Shown here one piece after another: positions 19,552 through 27,523 of a DNA stretch of 64,000 nucleotides. The notes below the pieces were generated by a model. That model ran no database searches and was not told where the DNA came from. It saw only the letters and a list, made by a program, of their open reading frames with translations. The stretch comes from Kitasatospora atroaurantiaca (GTDB lineage: Bacteria > Actinomycetota > Actinomycetes > Streptomycetales > Streptomycetaceae). The stretch covers positions 6,076,001-6,140,000 of the forward strand of contig NZ_VIVR01000001.1 of NCBI RefSeq assembly GCF_007828955.1, written 5' to 3'. The position numbers were made by a program, and so were the translations under genes. How positions within the stretch are numbered: the first letter of the stretch is position 1; each line of letters opens with the position of its first letter.

Positions 19552-20367
19552 ATGCACGACTTCGACCCCGGCTACGGCCGCGAGCCGTACGCCGGCCTGG
19601 TGCGCTCCTACCCGGGCGCCGAGACGTACCCGGCCGAGGACTTCCGCACCGAGTGGGGCCCGGTCTTCCACCGCGGCAGGCTCGACGGCACCGCCCGGGT
19701 CCTGGTGATCGGCCAGGATCCGGCCGCCCACGAGGCCGTCGCGCGGCGCATCCTGGTCGGCGCCGCGGGCCGCCGCTTCCAGGGCTTCCTGGCCAAGCTC
19801 GGCATCGACCGCAGCTACGTCATGGTCAACACCTACCTCTACAGCGTGTACGGGCAGCACGGTGGCGTCGCCCACTCGCACGACCCCGTGATCGCCGCCT
19901 ACCGGCACGCCTGGCTGGACGCGCTCACCACCGACAACCAGGTCGAGGCGGTCATCGCCCTCGGCAGCCTGGCCGACCTGGCCTGGCACGCCTGGCGTGC
20001 CACCCCGGCCGGCACCGGGTACGCGGGCGCGTACCGGCACCTGCTCCATCCCACCTACCCCGACAGCGCCGCGGCGACCGGGGCCGACCCGGTGAAGGCG
20101 ATGGCCAGGCTGCTCGGCGACTGGAACGACGGCCTGGACGCCCTGCACGGGGTGATCACCCACCCCGACAGCCCCCGCCCGCTGGTCCACTACGGCAGCG
20201 AGCTCACCGCGGCCGACCTGGCGGCCATCCCGGAGGCCGACCTGCCGCCGGGGCTCCCGGCGTGGATGCGCTCCGACAAGGCCTGGGCCGCCCGCCAGGG
20301 CGCCACGCCCGCCGACAAGCGGGCCACGATCGTCGTCACCGTACCGCCGGACCAGCGCCCGTCCTGA
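19552..20367 (+). CDS. Uracil-DNA glycosylase superfamily protein
   Basis: 271 residues. The signature is RVLVIGQDPAAHE (motif A, residues about 49-61) with a distal HPTYPD corresponding to the motif B histidine region, plus VMVNTYLYSVYGQ and VIALGSLADLAW strands of the alpha/beta fold. This is a UDG-superfamily enzyme outside the classical Ung family; it could excise uracil or another damaged base, or be a non-repair relative. The ATG has GGGAGAG just upstream. Divergent from the amidohydrolase and convergent with the MarR gene. Confidence 0.75.
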   Translation: MHDFDPGYGREPYAGLVRSYPGAETYPAEDFRTEWGPVFHRGRLDGTARVLVIGQDPAAHEAVARRILVGAAGRRFQGFLAKLGIDRSYVMVNTYLYSVYGQHGGVAHSHDPVIAAYRHAWLDALTTDNQVEAVIALGSLADLAWHAWRATPAGTGYAGAYRHLLHPTYPDSAAATGADPVKAMARLLGDWNDGLDALHGVITHPDSPRPLVHYGSELTAADLAAIPEADLPPGLPAWMRSDKAWAARQGATPADKRATIVVTVPPDQRPS

Positions 20368-20424
20368 GCCGACGGCCTGGCCCGATCAGCCGCAGGCCAC
20401 CGAGGTGGCGCGTGGGCCGGGTCC

Positions 20425-20856
20425 TCAGGGCTGCGGGTCCGGTCCTGCCATGAGCTCCAGGAGCCGGCACAGGGCCTCCCGCTGCTCGGCGTCGAGGGGC
20501 GCGAGCGGGTCGGTGGCGAAGGGCATCGCCGCGCGCAGCTCGCCGATGGCCGCCAGCCCGGCGGCCGTGGCCACGACGAGCTTGACCCGACGGTCGGCGG
20601 GCGAGGGCCGGCGCTCGACGAGGCCGCGTTCCTCCAGGCGGTCGACCATCGCGGTGACGTTGGAGGGCTCGGCGTGCAGCCGCTCCGCGACGGCGCGCAT
20701 CGGGACCGGGTCGGCGGCTGCCAGCAGCGCCTTGGCCTGGAGCGGCGTCAGGTCGTGGGCGGCCGCGGCGGCCTCGGACTCGCGGGCGTAGCGGCGGTTG
20801 ATGGCCGCGAACAGGCTGACCACACGGGCCGAGACCTCGTCTGAGGGGTAGGACAT
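20425..20856 (-). CDS. MarR-family transcriptional regulator
   Basis: 143 residues with the MarR winged helix-turn-helix: LTPLQAKALLAAADPVPMRA, then the recognition region RLHAEPSNVTAMVDRLEERG and the wing RRPSPADRRVKLVVAT. It acts as a dimer, and ligand binding usually relieves repression. It is transcribed away from an SDR gene; the 112-bp gap contains a perfect inverted repeat placed to control the SDR promoter and probably its own, so autoregulation and control of the SDR gene are likely. Confidence 0.92.
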   Translation of the reverse strand: MSYPSDEVSARVVSLFAAINRRYARESEAAAAAHDLTPLQAKALLAAADPVPMRAVAERLHAEPSNVTAMVDRLEERGLVERRPSPADRRVKLVVATAAGLAAIGELRAAMPFATDPLAPLDAEQREALCRLLELMAGPDPQP

Positions 20857-20877
20857 GCGTCCACTCTAGCGAGATGC

Positions 20878-20907
20878 TTGACAGCGGCAAACATTCCACC
20901 CCATAGT
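20878..20907 (+). promoter_or_regulatory. Candidate promoter for the SDR gene
   Basis: A consensus -35 TTGACA (20878-20883) is followed after 18 bp by CATAGT (20902-20907), a four-of-six -10 match. The MarR-type inverted repeat begins 12 bp downstream, so a bound repressor would block this promoter. Confidence 0.5.
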
Positions 20908-20918
20908 TATCGAAGCAT

Positions 20919-20939
20919 GTAGTTATGACTGATAACTAC
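20919..20939. promoter_or_regulatory. MarR-type operator
   Basis: GTAGTTAT (20919-20926) and ATAACTAC (20932-20939) form a perfect 8-5-8 inverted repeat between the divergent marR and SDR genes. Extra half-sites ATAGTTAT (20903-20910) and ATAAC (20948-20952) flank it, suggesting cooperative binding of more than one dimer. AT-rich in a GC-rich genome, as expected for an operator. Confidence 0.7.
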
Positions 20940-20968
20940 TCTCATCCATAACCATCTCGGGAGTACTC

Positions 20969-21805
20969 ATGTCCAAGGTCGTTCTGATCACCGGTACGTC
21001 GTCCGGCATCGGCCTCTCCGCGGCGGTCGCCGCGGCCCGCGCGGGATTCACCACCGTCGCCACCCTCCGTGACCCGCAGCGCGCGGACGCCCTGCGCAAG
21101 GCGGCCGAGGAGGCCGGCGTGCAACTCGACATCCGCCGTCTGGACGTCACCGACGCCGCCTCGGTCGCCGAGTGCATCGCCGGGGTGGTCGCCGACCACG
21201 GCCGCCTGGACGCCGTGGTCAACAACGCGGGCGCGGGGCACGTCGGGACCTTGGAGAACGAGAGCGTGGACGACGTACGCCAGGTGATGGAGGTCAACTT
21301 CTTCGGCGTCGTCCAGGTCTCCAAGGCCGCCCTGCCGCACCTGCGGGCGTCCGGCGGCCGTCTGGTGACGGTGACCAGTGTGGGCGGCGTCGTCGGGCAG
21401 CCGTTCAACGAGGCCTACTGCGCGGCCAAGTTCGCCGTCGAGGGTTTCATGGAGAGCCTGGCGCCGGTGGCCGCCTCCGTCGGGGTGTCGGTCAGTGTGG
21501 TGGAACCGGGCGCCGTCGCCAGTGAGTTCGTCGCCAACGTCGGTGTGGACCTCGCCGAGGCGATCGCCTCGGCCGGAGCGTACGCGCCCGCGCTGGAGGC
21601 CTACCTCGGCCGGACCAGGGCGATGTTCGCCTCCGCGGCACAGAGCTCCGACGAGGCCGCCGACACCGTCCTTGCGGCCCTGACCGCAGAGCGGCCCGCC
21701 TTCCGTCTGCAGACCTCGGACGCGGCGCGCGGCTTCGTCGGCGCCAAGCTCGCCGACCTGGACGGATCCGCAGTGCAGGCCTTCACCGGCGGCTGGATCG
21801 CCTGA
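20969..21805 (+). CDS. Short-chain dehydrogenase/reductase (SDR)
   Basis: 278 residues of classical SDR: N-terminal TGTSSGIG cofactor-binding glycine motif, NNAGAG, and the catalytic YCAAKFAVEGF (YxxxK). Ser donors are visible in TVTSVGG, and VEPGAVASEF follows the active site. NADP(H)-dependent oxidation or reduction of an unknown carbonyl or alcohol. It is the presumed target of the divergent MarR regulator, which suggests induction by a xenobiotic or aromatic ligand. Confidence 0.9.
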   Translation: MSKVVLITGTSSGIGLSAAVAAARAGFTTVATLRDPQRADALRKAAEEAGVQLDIRRLDVTDAASVAECIAGVVADHGRLDAVVNNAGAGHVGTLENESVDDVRQVMEVNFFGVVQVSKAALPHLRASGGRLVTVTSVGGVVGQPFNEAYCAAKFAVEGFMESLAPVAASVGVSVSVVEPGAVASEFVANVGVDLAEAIASAGAYAPALEAYLGRTRAMFASAAQSSDEAADTVLAALTAERPAFRLQTSDAARGFVGAKLADLDGSAVQAFTGGWIA

Positions 21806-21922
21806 GCCGCGCTCGCGCGTCCCCTGGTGTGTTGCTGCCTCTGGACGGTGGGCAGGGTCGCAGGGCAGATTGGGGCACCCGTCGTCGTCCGGCGGCGCCA
21901 CCCACACCCGCCGGAGGCGGCC

Positions 21923-22789
21923 ATGACCATCCATCATCTGGACTGCGCGAGCATGTGCCCGGTCGGAGGCCGTCTGCTGCTCGGCAGCGGCGGGCTGCTG
22001 ACCGGCCGGATGGTGGCTCACTGCCTCCTGGTCGAGAGCTCGGACGGTCTGACGCTGGTCGACACCGGGTTCGGGACGGCAGACGTGGCCGATCCGCACC
22101 GGCTGGGCCGGCCGTTCCTCGCCATGATGCGGCCCAGGCTCTCCCCGGCCCGGACGGCTCTGCACCAGGTACGGGCGCTCGGGTACCGCCCTGAGGACGT
22201 CCGCCACATCGTGCTCACCCACCTCGACCTGGACCACGCCGGCGGGCTCGCCGACTTCCCGCAGGCGCAGGTCCACGTCTTCGCCGAGGAGCTCCGGGCC
22301 GCCAGGGCCCGCGCGACCCGGGGAGAGCGCGACCGCTACCGCCCCGCGCAGTGGGCCCACGGCCCGCGGTGGGCCGAGCACGGCACGGGCGGGGAGTCCT
22401 GGTTCGGCTTCGAGGCCGTACGGCCCGTGACCGGCTCCGACCCCGAGATCCTGCTGATCCCGCTGGCGGGGCACACGCGCGGACACGTCGGCGTGGCCGT
22501 CCGCCGGGGTGACGGATGGCTGCTGGACTGTGGCGACGCCTACTTCTCGCATACGGAGGTCGACCCCGCGGGGCCGCACCGCCCGCCCGGTCTCACCGCC
22601 TTCCAGCGACTGGTCGCCACCGACAACCGGGCGCGCCTGCACAACCAGGAGCGGCTGCGCGGGCTGCGAGCCGAGCACGCGGCGGAGGTCGAGCTGTTCT
22701 GCGCCCACGACCCGTACGAGTTCGACCGGCTGAGGACCGGCGCTGCTCGGACGGTCAGCGGACGCCCCGCGGGCGGAACTGGATGCTGA
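21923..22789 (+). CDS. Metallo-beta-lactamase-fold hydrolase
   Basis: 288 residues. The zinc-binding signature is THLDLDHAGG (HxDxDH variant of HxHxDH), with further ligands at LAGHTRGHVGV and the DCGDAYF Asp, and a C-terminal FCAHDPYEF histidine. This resembles AHL-lactonase-like and other small-molecule hydrolases; substrate unknown. I take the ATG at 21923, with GGAGG five bases upstream, rather than an earlier in-frame start. Its last 35 bp overlap the convergent AlkB-like gene. Confidence 0.85.
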   Translation: MTIHHLDCASMCPVGGRLLLGSGGLLTGRMVAHCLLVESSDGLTLVDTGFGTADVADPHRLGRPFLAMMRPRLSPARTALHQVRALGYRPEDVRHIVLTHLDLDHAGGLADFPQAQVHVFAEELRAARARATRGERDRYRPAQWAHGPRWAEHGTGGESWFGFEAVRPVTGSDPEILLIPLAGHTRGHVGVAVRRGDGWLLDCGDAYFSHTEVDPAGPHRPPGLTAFQRLVATDNRARLHNQERLRGLRAEHAAEVELFCAHDPYEFDRLRTGAARTVSGRPAGGTGC

Positions 22790-23384
22790 TGCGGGGGCCG
22801 ACCGGCCTGCTGGTCTTGGGGATTGCGTGCTCCCAGGTCCGCTGGCAGGAGCCGCCCATGACGAGCAGGTCGCCATGGCCCAGGACCTGCCGCACCGTAG
22901 GGCCTCCGCCGTAGCGCGGCCGCAGGAGCAGCGGACGCGGCTCACCGACGGACACGATCGCCACCATCGTGTTCTCCAGCCGCCCCCGGCCGATGCGGTC
23001 CCCGTGCCAGGCGACGCTGTCGTGCCCGTCGCGGTAGTAGCAGAGCCCCGCGGTGGTGAACGGTTCGCCCAGTTCGCCGACGTAGTGCTCGCTCAGCTCG
23101 GAACGGGCCCGGGTGAGCACCGGGTCGGGCAGCTCGTCGCTCTCGCCGTAGAAGGCGAGCAGCCTCGGCACGGCGACCACCCGTTCGTACATCATCCGCT
23201 GCTCGGCCTGCCAAGGGACCCCCGTGGCCAGCCGCTCGAACAGCGTGTCGGCGCCGGTCAGCCAACCCGGCTGGACGTCGATCCAGGCGCCGTCGCCCAG
23301 CTCCGTACGCCGCAGGTGGTCCAGCCGCGCCAGGCCGACGCGGTCGACCTCGTCGAAGAGAGAACCCTGCAGTTGGAAGGCCAT
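22755..23384 (-). CDS. AlkB-like 2-oxoglutarate/Fe(II)-dependent dioxygenase
   Basis: 209 residues. The Fe(II) facial triad is visible: H and D in VAWHGDRIG, the distal H in TWEHAIPK. The 2-oxoglutarate-binding Arg lies in GPRISIQFRPR, and CYYRDGHDSVAWH is the AlkB-family strand. It is expected to reverse alkylation damage on nucleic acid bases by oxidative demethylation. Convergent with, and overlapping by 35 bp, the MBL hydrolase; no SOS- or Ada-type site was noticed upstream. Confidence 0.88.
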   Translation of the reverse strand: MAFQLQGSLFDEVDRVGLARLDHLRRTELGDGAWIDVQPGWLTGADTLFERLATGVPWQAEQRMMYERVVAVPRLLAFYGESDELPDPVLTRARSELSEHYVGELGEPFTTAGLCYYRDGHDSVAWHGDRIGRGRLENTMVAIVSVGEPRPLLLRPRYGGGPTVRQVLGHGDLLVMGGSCQRTWEHAIPKTSRPVGPRISIQFRPRGVR

Positions 23385-23493
23385 GGGTCCAGCGTACGCC
23401 CAATGCGAACACCTGTACGAATGATTTGGACGGGGAGCCCGTCACCGCGCCGCCGCCGTCACCGGGCGGTGGCGCAGCGCCACGGACGTCCGG

Positions 23494-23742
23494 ATGCCGC
23501 CTGCGATCCGCCGGGAGCTGGTGGTGTCGGAGGCGGCGGTGGGCAAGCACATCGGCAACATCCTGATGAAGCTGGACCTGCCGCCGGCCGAGGAGACCCA
23601 CCGCCGGGTGCCGGCGGTGCTGGAGTTCCTCCGCGGCTGGCCGCAGCCCTCGTGGGTGACGTTCGCGCGCACCCGTGACTCGGTCGTGGAGGCGTTGAGG
23701 TGGATATTGCGAAGGTTTGCCGAAGGCGCGGTACCTCGTTAA
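23494..23742 (+). pseudogene. 5'-truncated LuxR/NarL response-regulator remnant
   Basis: The frame encodes RRELVVSEAAVGKHIGNILM followed by KLDLPPAEETHRRVPAVLEF and LRG, which is the second half of a NarL-type HTH and its usual C-terminal tail. The receiver domain and the first HTH helix (LTPREREVL) are absent upstream, and about 25 unrelated residues follow the usual end. Most likely a decayed response regulator. Confidence 0.65.
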
Positions 23743-23774
23743 TCGGATCATCGCGCCCGTTCTGCGGTGTACGG

Positions 23775-23806
23775 GGGAATCCGGTGATCAAATTCACCGA
23801 ATTCCC
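23775..23806. repeat. 14-bp imperfect inverted repeat
   Basis: GGGAATCCGGTGAT and the complement of TTCACCGAATTCCC match at 12 of 14 positions around a short AT-rich centre. Could be an operator or a terminator for the remnant upstream. Confidence 0.45.
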
Positions 23807-23964
23807 GCGTAGCTTCCGCCGGACCATCACGAGCGGGAGGATTCACCCGCCGGGCCCCGGGGGAGGGGCTGCTCGAGTCCGCGGGGCGCGGAACCGGGCG
23901 CTCCTTCCTGGACGAAAGGTTCCTGGGAAATCCGCCGCCTGCGCAGGCATAAGGTCGTCTCGCA

Positions 23965-23982
23965 GGTGCCATTGTCGGCACC
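23965..23982 (+). terminator. Short hairpin followed by TTTC
   Basis: GGTGCC-ATTGTC-GGCACC is a perfect 6-bp stem followed by TTTC. It lies 77 bp before the STAS start codon and may attenuate transcription into it. Confidence 0.35.
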
Positions 23983-24058
23983 TTTCGCTTACGACGAGAC
24001 CACAGCGCGGAGCATCACCCCCCCCGTACAGGATGGGGCACAGCAGGAAGGCATAAAC

Positions 24059-24472
24059 GTGGCAGTGAACCTCAGCTACGGCGAGCGGTACGGCTGGACG
24101 GTTGTCCAGGTCACCGGAGAGGTGGACATCAGCGGGGTCTCCGCCCTCCGGGAGAGGCTGCAGCGACTCATCGCGGAGGGCTGCGACCAGATCGTGGTGG
24201 ACATCAGCAGGCTCGCCTTCTGCGACTCCACCGGGTTCGCCGTGCTGGTGGCGACCCGTCGGCTCCTCGTCGCCCGTGGCGGCCGGCTGCGCCTGGCCCT
24301 GCCCGGACCCGAGGTGCACACCCGCAAGGTGCTGTCCGCGTTCGGTATCGAGCGGCTCTTCGAGGTCTACGACTCGGCGGAGGAGGCCCTCGCCGACCAG
24401 CGCGACGCGCCGAAGGGGGTCGAGGCCCCGCTGCCCAAGCAGCGCGACGCCGCCTCGGCGACGGCGGACTGA
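24059..24472 (+). CDS. STAS-domain anti-sigma factor antagonist (BldG/SpoIIAA-like)
   Basis: 137 residues from a GTG at 24059 with GGAAGG seven bases upstream. The STAS core is complete: VVQVTGEVDISGVSALRERL, then LAFCDSTGFAVLVATRR, in which the Ser of DST is the expected phosphorylation site, and a final VLSAFGIERLFEVYDSAEEA. It should bind an anti-sigma/kinase partner in the unphosphorylated state and release a sigma factor. No anti-sigma or sigma gene is adjacent. The C-terminus carries a polar tail (about 25 residues), and its stop codon lies inside a tandem duplication. Confidence 0.9.
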   Translation: MAVNLSYGERYGWTVVQVTGEVDISGVSALRERLQRLIAEGCDQIVVDISRLAFCDSTGFAVLVATRRLLVARGGRLRLALPGPEVHTRKVLSAFGIERLFEVYDSAEEALADQRDAPKGVEAPLPKQRDAASATAD

Positions 24473-24491
24473 CGCGGCGACGGCGGACTGA
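24456..24491. repeat. 17-bp direct repeat spanning the STAS stop codon
   Basis: CGGCGACGGCGGACTGA occurs at 24456-24472 and again at 24475-24491. The first copy contains the TGA stop, so this looks like a small slippage duplication with no effect on the protein. Confidence 0.7.
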
Positions 24492-24833
24492 AGGCAGGGG
24501 CCCGTGGGTGCAGACATGACAGTCCCCGGTGTCCTTCGTCGATATCGTGAGCCTCTCAACCGTCGCTGAGGGGTTCCGATACCGCGAGGATCTACCGGGG
24601 GCCTAGCCAGGGCCATAGACAAGGGAGTCACTCGGTCGGCCGTCGAACGTCTCCGGCGGCGGTGCGGCTCTCTCCGGTTGTCTGGTGTAATGACCAGTTT
24701 CCTCCCTATTTGCCCCACGTCAAGGGCTGTGCTAGGGGAATCTTCGCGCCGCTGGTGGCCGGGCCCTTTCGGGGCCGCGCTCGTTACATTGGAAGGCCAG
24801 GGGTTCTGCTGCGCGAGAGGGCGGGCGAGCTGG
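24492..24833. other. Intergenic region upstream of the NfeD-like gene
   Basis: About 340 bp of non-coding sequence. The only structure noted is a small inverted repeat, CTGGT (24682-24686) and ACCAG (24693-24697). In-frame extension of the next gene to 24678 exists but has no ribosome binding site or conserved sequence. Confidence 0.4.
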
Positions 24834-25058
24834 ATGGACGTGTCGGACGACGCGGTGCAGAGCCCGGTCGGAGCAGTCGGACGGGTGACGGTGTCGATTC
24901 CGCGGGACGGACCGGGTGAGGTGCTCCTGCCGGTGCGTGGGGGGACCGAGGCTTTTGCTGCCTGGGCGGACGAGCCGATCGCGAGGCACACCCTCGTGAT
25001 GGTGGTGGAGCGCACCTCGGCGCGGTCGGTCATCGTCGTTCCGTTCTCCTCCCCGTAG
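24834..25058 (+). CDS. Short NfeD-like OB-fold protein
   Basis: 74 residues. The sequence GRVTVSIPRDGPGEVLLPVR followed by an alternating hydrophobic strand pattern (HTLVMVVERTSARSVIVVPF) matches the C-terminal OB-fold domain of NfeD proteins, without the transmembrane helices or protease domain of full-length NfeD. It lies 23 bp upstream of a flotillin-like gene, the usual NfeD partner, which supports the call. The ATG at 24834 is chosen because the conserved part begins soon after; an ATG at 24678 would add 52 unrelated residues. Presumably it supports assembly of the flotillin complex. Confidence 0.65.
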   Translation: MDVSDDAVQSPVGAVGRVTVSIPRDGPGEVLLPVRGGTEAFAAWADEPIARHTLVMVVERTSARSVIVVPFSSP

Positions 25059-25081
25059 CCCGACACCCCAGGAGTCACGTC

Positions 25082-26350
25082 ATGTTGTTCTGGCACGTTC
25101 CCGCTCCGAACGAGGCGTTGCTGATCTCAGGTTCGAAGCGGCAGGCCCAGGAGACGCAGTTCAGGATCGTCACCGGCCACGGGAGCTTCGTCCTCCCGAT
25201 CAAGCAGAAGGCCCGGATCCTGTCCCTGGCCCTGCGGGAGGCGGAGATCACCGAGGACTGCGTCACCCAGCAGGGCATCCGCCTCAACGTCCGGGCCGTC
25301 ACGGTGTTCAAGGTCGGCGACGACTTCGTCTCCATCGCCAACGCGGCCCGCCGCTTCCTGGCCGAGCAGGACCGGATGGAGGAACTGGTGGGCCGGATCT
25401 TCGCGGGCCACCTGCGGTCCATCGTCGGCGGGCTCACGGTCGAGCAGATCATCCGCGAGCGGGACCGGGTGGCCCAGGAGGTGAAGGAGGGCAGCCACAC
25501 CGAGATGGAGAAGCTGGGCATCGTGGTGGACGCCCTCCAGATCCAGGAGATCGAGGACACCACCGGCTACATCACCAACCTCGCCGCCCCGCACGCCGCC
25601 GCCGTGGCCAGCCAGGCCCGGATCGCGCAGGCGAGGGCCGACCAGGAGGCGACGGAGCGCGAGCAGGAGGCCGCCGCCCTGAAGGCCCAGTACGAGCGGG
25701 ACACCGCCATCAAGCGGGCGGGTTTCGTGGCCGAGACCGAGCAGGCCAATGCCAGGGCCGCACTGGCGGGACCGCTCGCCGAGGCGCGCGCGTCCCATGA
25801 AGTCGTCCAGGAGCAGACCGCCCTGGCCCAACGTCAGGCCGAACTGGCCGCCCAGCGGCTGGAGGCGGAGGTCCGTCGGCCCGCCGACGCGGAGGCGTAC
25901 CGGCAGCGTACCCTCGCCGAGGCCCAGCGGGACCGGGCGAAGTTCGAGGCCGAGGGCGAGGCCTACCGCAGGACAACGCTCGCGACCGCGGAGGCGCAGG
26001 CGATCCGGGTCCAGGCGGACGGCACGGCGTACGCCGAGCGGACCACCGCCGAGGCGCAGTCGGCGGCCAACAGTGCCCGGGCCGAGTCGCTGAAGGACGG
26101 GAACCAGGAGCTCATCGCGGCCAACCGGGTCATCGACAACCTGCCCGCTCTCGTCGATGCGGCGGCCAGGGGCATCGCCGGCTCGAACCTGACCATCCTC
26201 AACGGGACCGAGGGCGTCAACCAGATGGCCGCGGGGATCGTGGGTCAGGGGCTGGCGATCCTCGACAGCCTGAAGCAGTCGACCACGGCGGTGAACCGGC
26301 CCGCGCCGAGCTCCGCACCGCCGGCTGCACCGCCGGCGGACGAGGGCTGA
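25082..26350 (+). CDS. Flotillin-like SPFH-domain protein
   Basis: 422 residues. The SPFH/band 7 domain covers about residues 5-175 (VPAPNEALLISG, VLPIKQKARILSLALREAEI, LGIVVDALQIQEIEDTTGYI). A long Ala/Glu/Arg-rich coiled-coil with many EA repeats spans about 185-350, and the C-terminus has the flotillin-type oligomerisation segment. Unlike most bacterial flotillins there is no N-terminal transmembrane helix, so membrane association would depend on the NfeD-like partner or hydrophobic contacts. Flotillins scaffold membrane microdomains. GGAG lies eight bases before the ATG. Convergent with the DUF3048 gene 22 bp away. Confidence 0.88.
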   Translation: MLFWHVPAPNEALLISGSKRQAQETQFRIVTGHGSFVLPIKQKARILSLALREAEITEDCVTQQGIRLNVRAVTVFKVGDDFVSIANAARRFLAEQDRMEELVGRIFAGHLRSIVGGLTVEQIIRERDRVAQEVKEGSHTEMEKLGIVVDALQIQEIEDTTGYITNLAAPHAAAVASQARIAQARADQEATEREQEAAALKAQYERDTAIKRAGFVAETEQANARAALAGPLAEARASHEVVQEQTALAQRQAELAAQRLEAEVRRPADAEAYRQRTLAEAQRDRAKFEAEGEAYRRTTLATAEAQAIRVQADGTAYAERTTAEAQSAANSARAESLKDGNQELIAANRVIDNLPALVDAAARGIAGSNLTILNGTEGVNQMAAGIVGQGLAILDSLKQSTTAVNRPAPSSAPPAAPPADEG

Positions 26351-26372
26351 CGCCGGACCAGGTGCGCGGGGT

Positions 26373-27446
26373 TCAGGCCGGTTCCAGCACCACCCAGACC
26401 TGGCCCGGGTGGAAGTTCATCGGCTGCCCCGCGTACGTGAACGTCGTGCCGGCGTCGGCGCTCGCCCGCGACCAGGTGCCCTGGTAGGCCTTGCCGTCAC
26501 GCAGGACCACGGCATCGCCGCTGCCCACGGTCGGCGCGTACGGGGAGAGCACGCCGGGGGAGTCCATGAACCCGCGCGGCGAGGTGGTCTCGGCCACCTT
26601 CTGCACCACGATGGTCGGTGCGCCCATCTGCCCGGCGTCCCTGGTCGCGGCGGGCTTGCCGTCCATCGTCACCAGGTACTTGCCCTGTGCGGCGTCCCAG
26701 GTGAAGGTGAAGGACGCGGCGGGCATCTTCGCCGTGAGGGAGCCCGTCGGCACACCGCCGTCCGGTGCGGCGCCGAAGCGGAACCCGATGTCCTTGGCCG
26801 GTGCCGAGTCCGGGAAGTGGCGCAGGGTGCCCGAGGGCCTGACGTACTGGTTGAACGGCGCGATGTTGGACCGGGTGCGGAAGAAGGAGGAGCCGTCCTG
26901 CTGCGGCGTGCAGTTGAACACATTGGCCCCGGCAAGGACCGGCAGGAACTTCGTGAGTGCGCCGGAATACACGAAATCCACCTTCCCGTACTGCTCGAGG
27001 ATCGGCAGATCGCTCTCGCGCGCACTCCGGACCGGCCCGATGGCGTCACCCTGGGGCAGATGGTTCGCATCGTAGATCGCCAGGAATCTGGAGAGTCCGC
27101 CCTCGACCTCGATCGCGTAGACCACGTCGGCGGAGTTCACGCCGGTCTGCGGCCGGGCATTGACGATGTTGTCGATCTTCACGGCAAGGATCCGGCCCGC
27201 CTCACCGGGCAGCCCCGTCAGGGGCGAGACCGTCTCGGTGGGTGACGGCGAGGGCGACGGGCCGGTGGGTGACGGTGATGGCGACGGCGCCGGGGCGCTG
27301 GCCACCGGAGCCCGGGAGTGTCCTCCGGGTATCGCCAGCACCACCGCGATCGCCACGGCGAGCCCGGCGGCGACGAGCGCGAGAACTCGTGTCCTGAGCG
27401 GAGCGGATCTCCACCGCCCGAGTGCCTGTTCGAGGATTCTCATCAT
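26373..27446 (-). CDS. DUF3048 (YerB-like) membrane-anchored extracytoplasmic protein
   Basis: 357 residues from an ATG at 27446 with GAGGTGG upstream; an earlier in-frame start adds 20 residues without support. A single N-terminal membrane segment (VLALVAAGLAVAIAVVLAIP) precedes a Pro/Ser/Thr-rich spacer (SPSPSPTGPSPSPSPTETVS), then the two DUF3048 halves with RPQTGVNSADVVYAIEVEGG, FLAIYDANHL and GPVRSARESDLPILEQYG. The C-terminal half contains YQGTWSRASADAGTTFTYAG. The domain is likely extracytoplasmic and involved in cell-wall or surface biology; its activity is not established. Confidence 0.85.
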   Translation of the reverse strand: MMRILEQALGRWRSAPLRTRVLALVAAGLAVAIAVVLAIPGGHSRAPVASAPAPSPSPSPTGPSPSPSPTETVSPLTGLPGEAGRILAVKIDNIVNARPQTGVNSADVVYAIEVEGGLSRFLAIYDANHLPQGDAIGPVRSARESDLPILEQYGKVDFVYSGALTKFLPVLAGANVFNCTPQQDGSSFFRTRSNIAPFNQYVRPSGTLRHFPDSAPAKDIGFRFGAAPDGGVPTGSLTAKMPAASFTFTWDAAQGKYLVTMDGKPAATRDAGQMGAPTIVVQKVAETTSPRGFMDSPGVLSPYAPTVGSGDAVVLRDGKAYQGTWSRASADAGTTFTYAGQPMNFHPGQVWVVLEPA

Positions 27447-27523
27447 GGCGGGACCACCTCGGTTACCGGCCGATCCCATCTTCGGTGATCGACTGATCCA
27501 TGACAAAGCTACTCCGAGGGCGC

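Larger units (their letters stand above)
23743..24058. other. Intergenic region upstream of the STAS gene
   Basis: About 315 bp without a supportable gene. It contains a long imperfect inverted repeat (23775-23806) and a short hairpin with a T-run (23965-23982), both listed, plus the leader of the STAS gene. The promoter was not identified. Confidence 0.5.

Noticed and set aside
22827..23678. Long plus-strand frame opposite the AlkB-like gene
   Set aside because: Shadow of the AlkB-like gene: Arg/Pro/Gly/His-rich, no family signature, while the minus-strand frame has the Fe(II)/2OG motifs.
24456..24491. Direct repeat at the STAS stop as a target-site duplication or att site
   Set aside because: The copies are adjacent with nothing inserted between them; simple slippage explains them.
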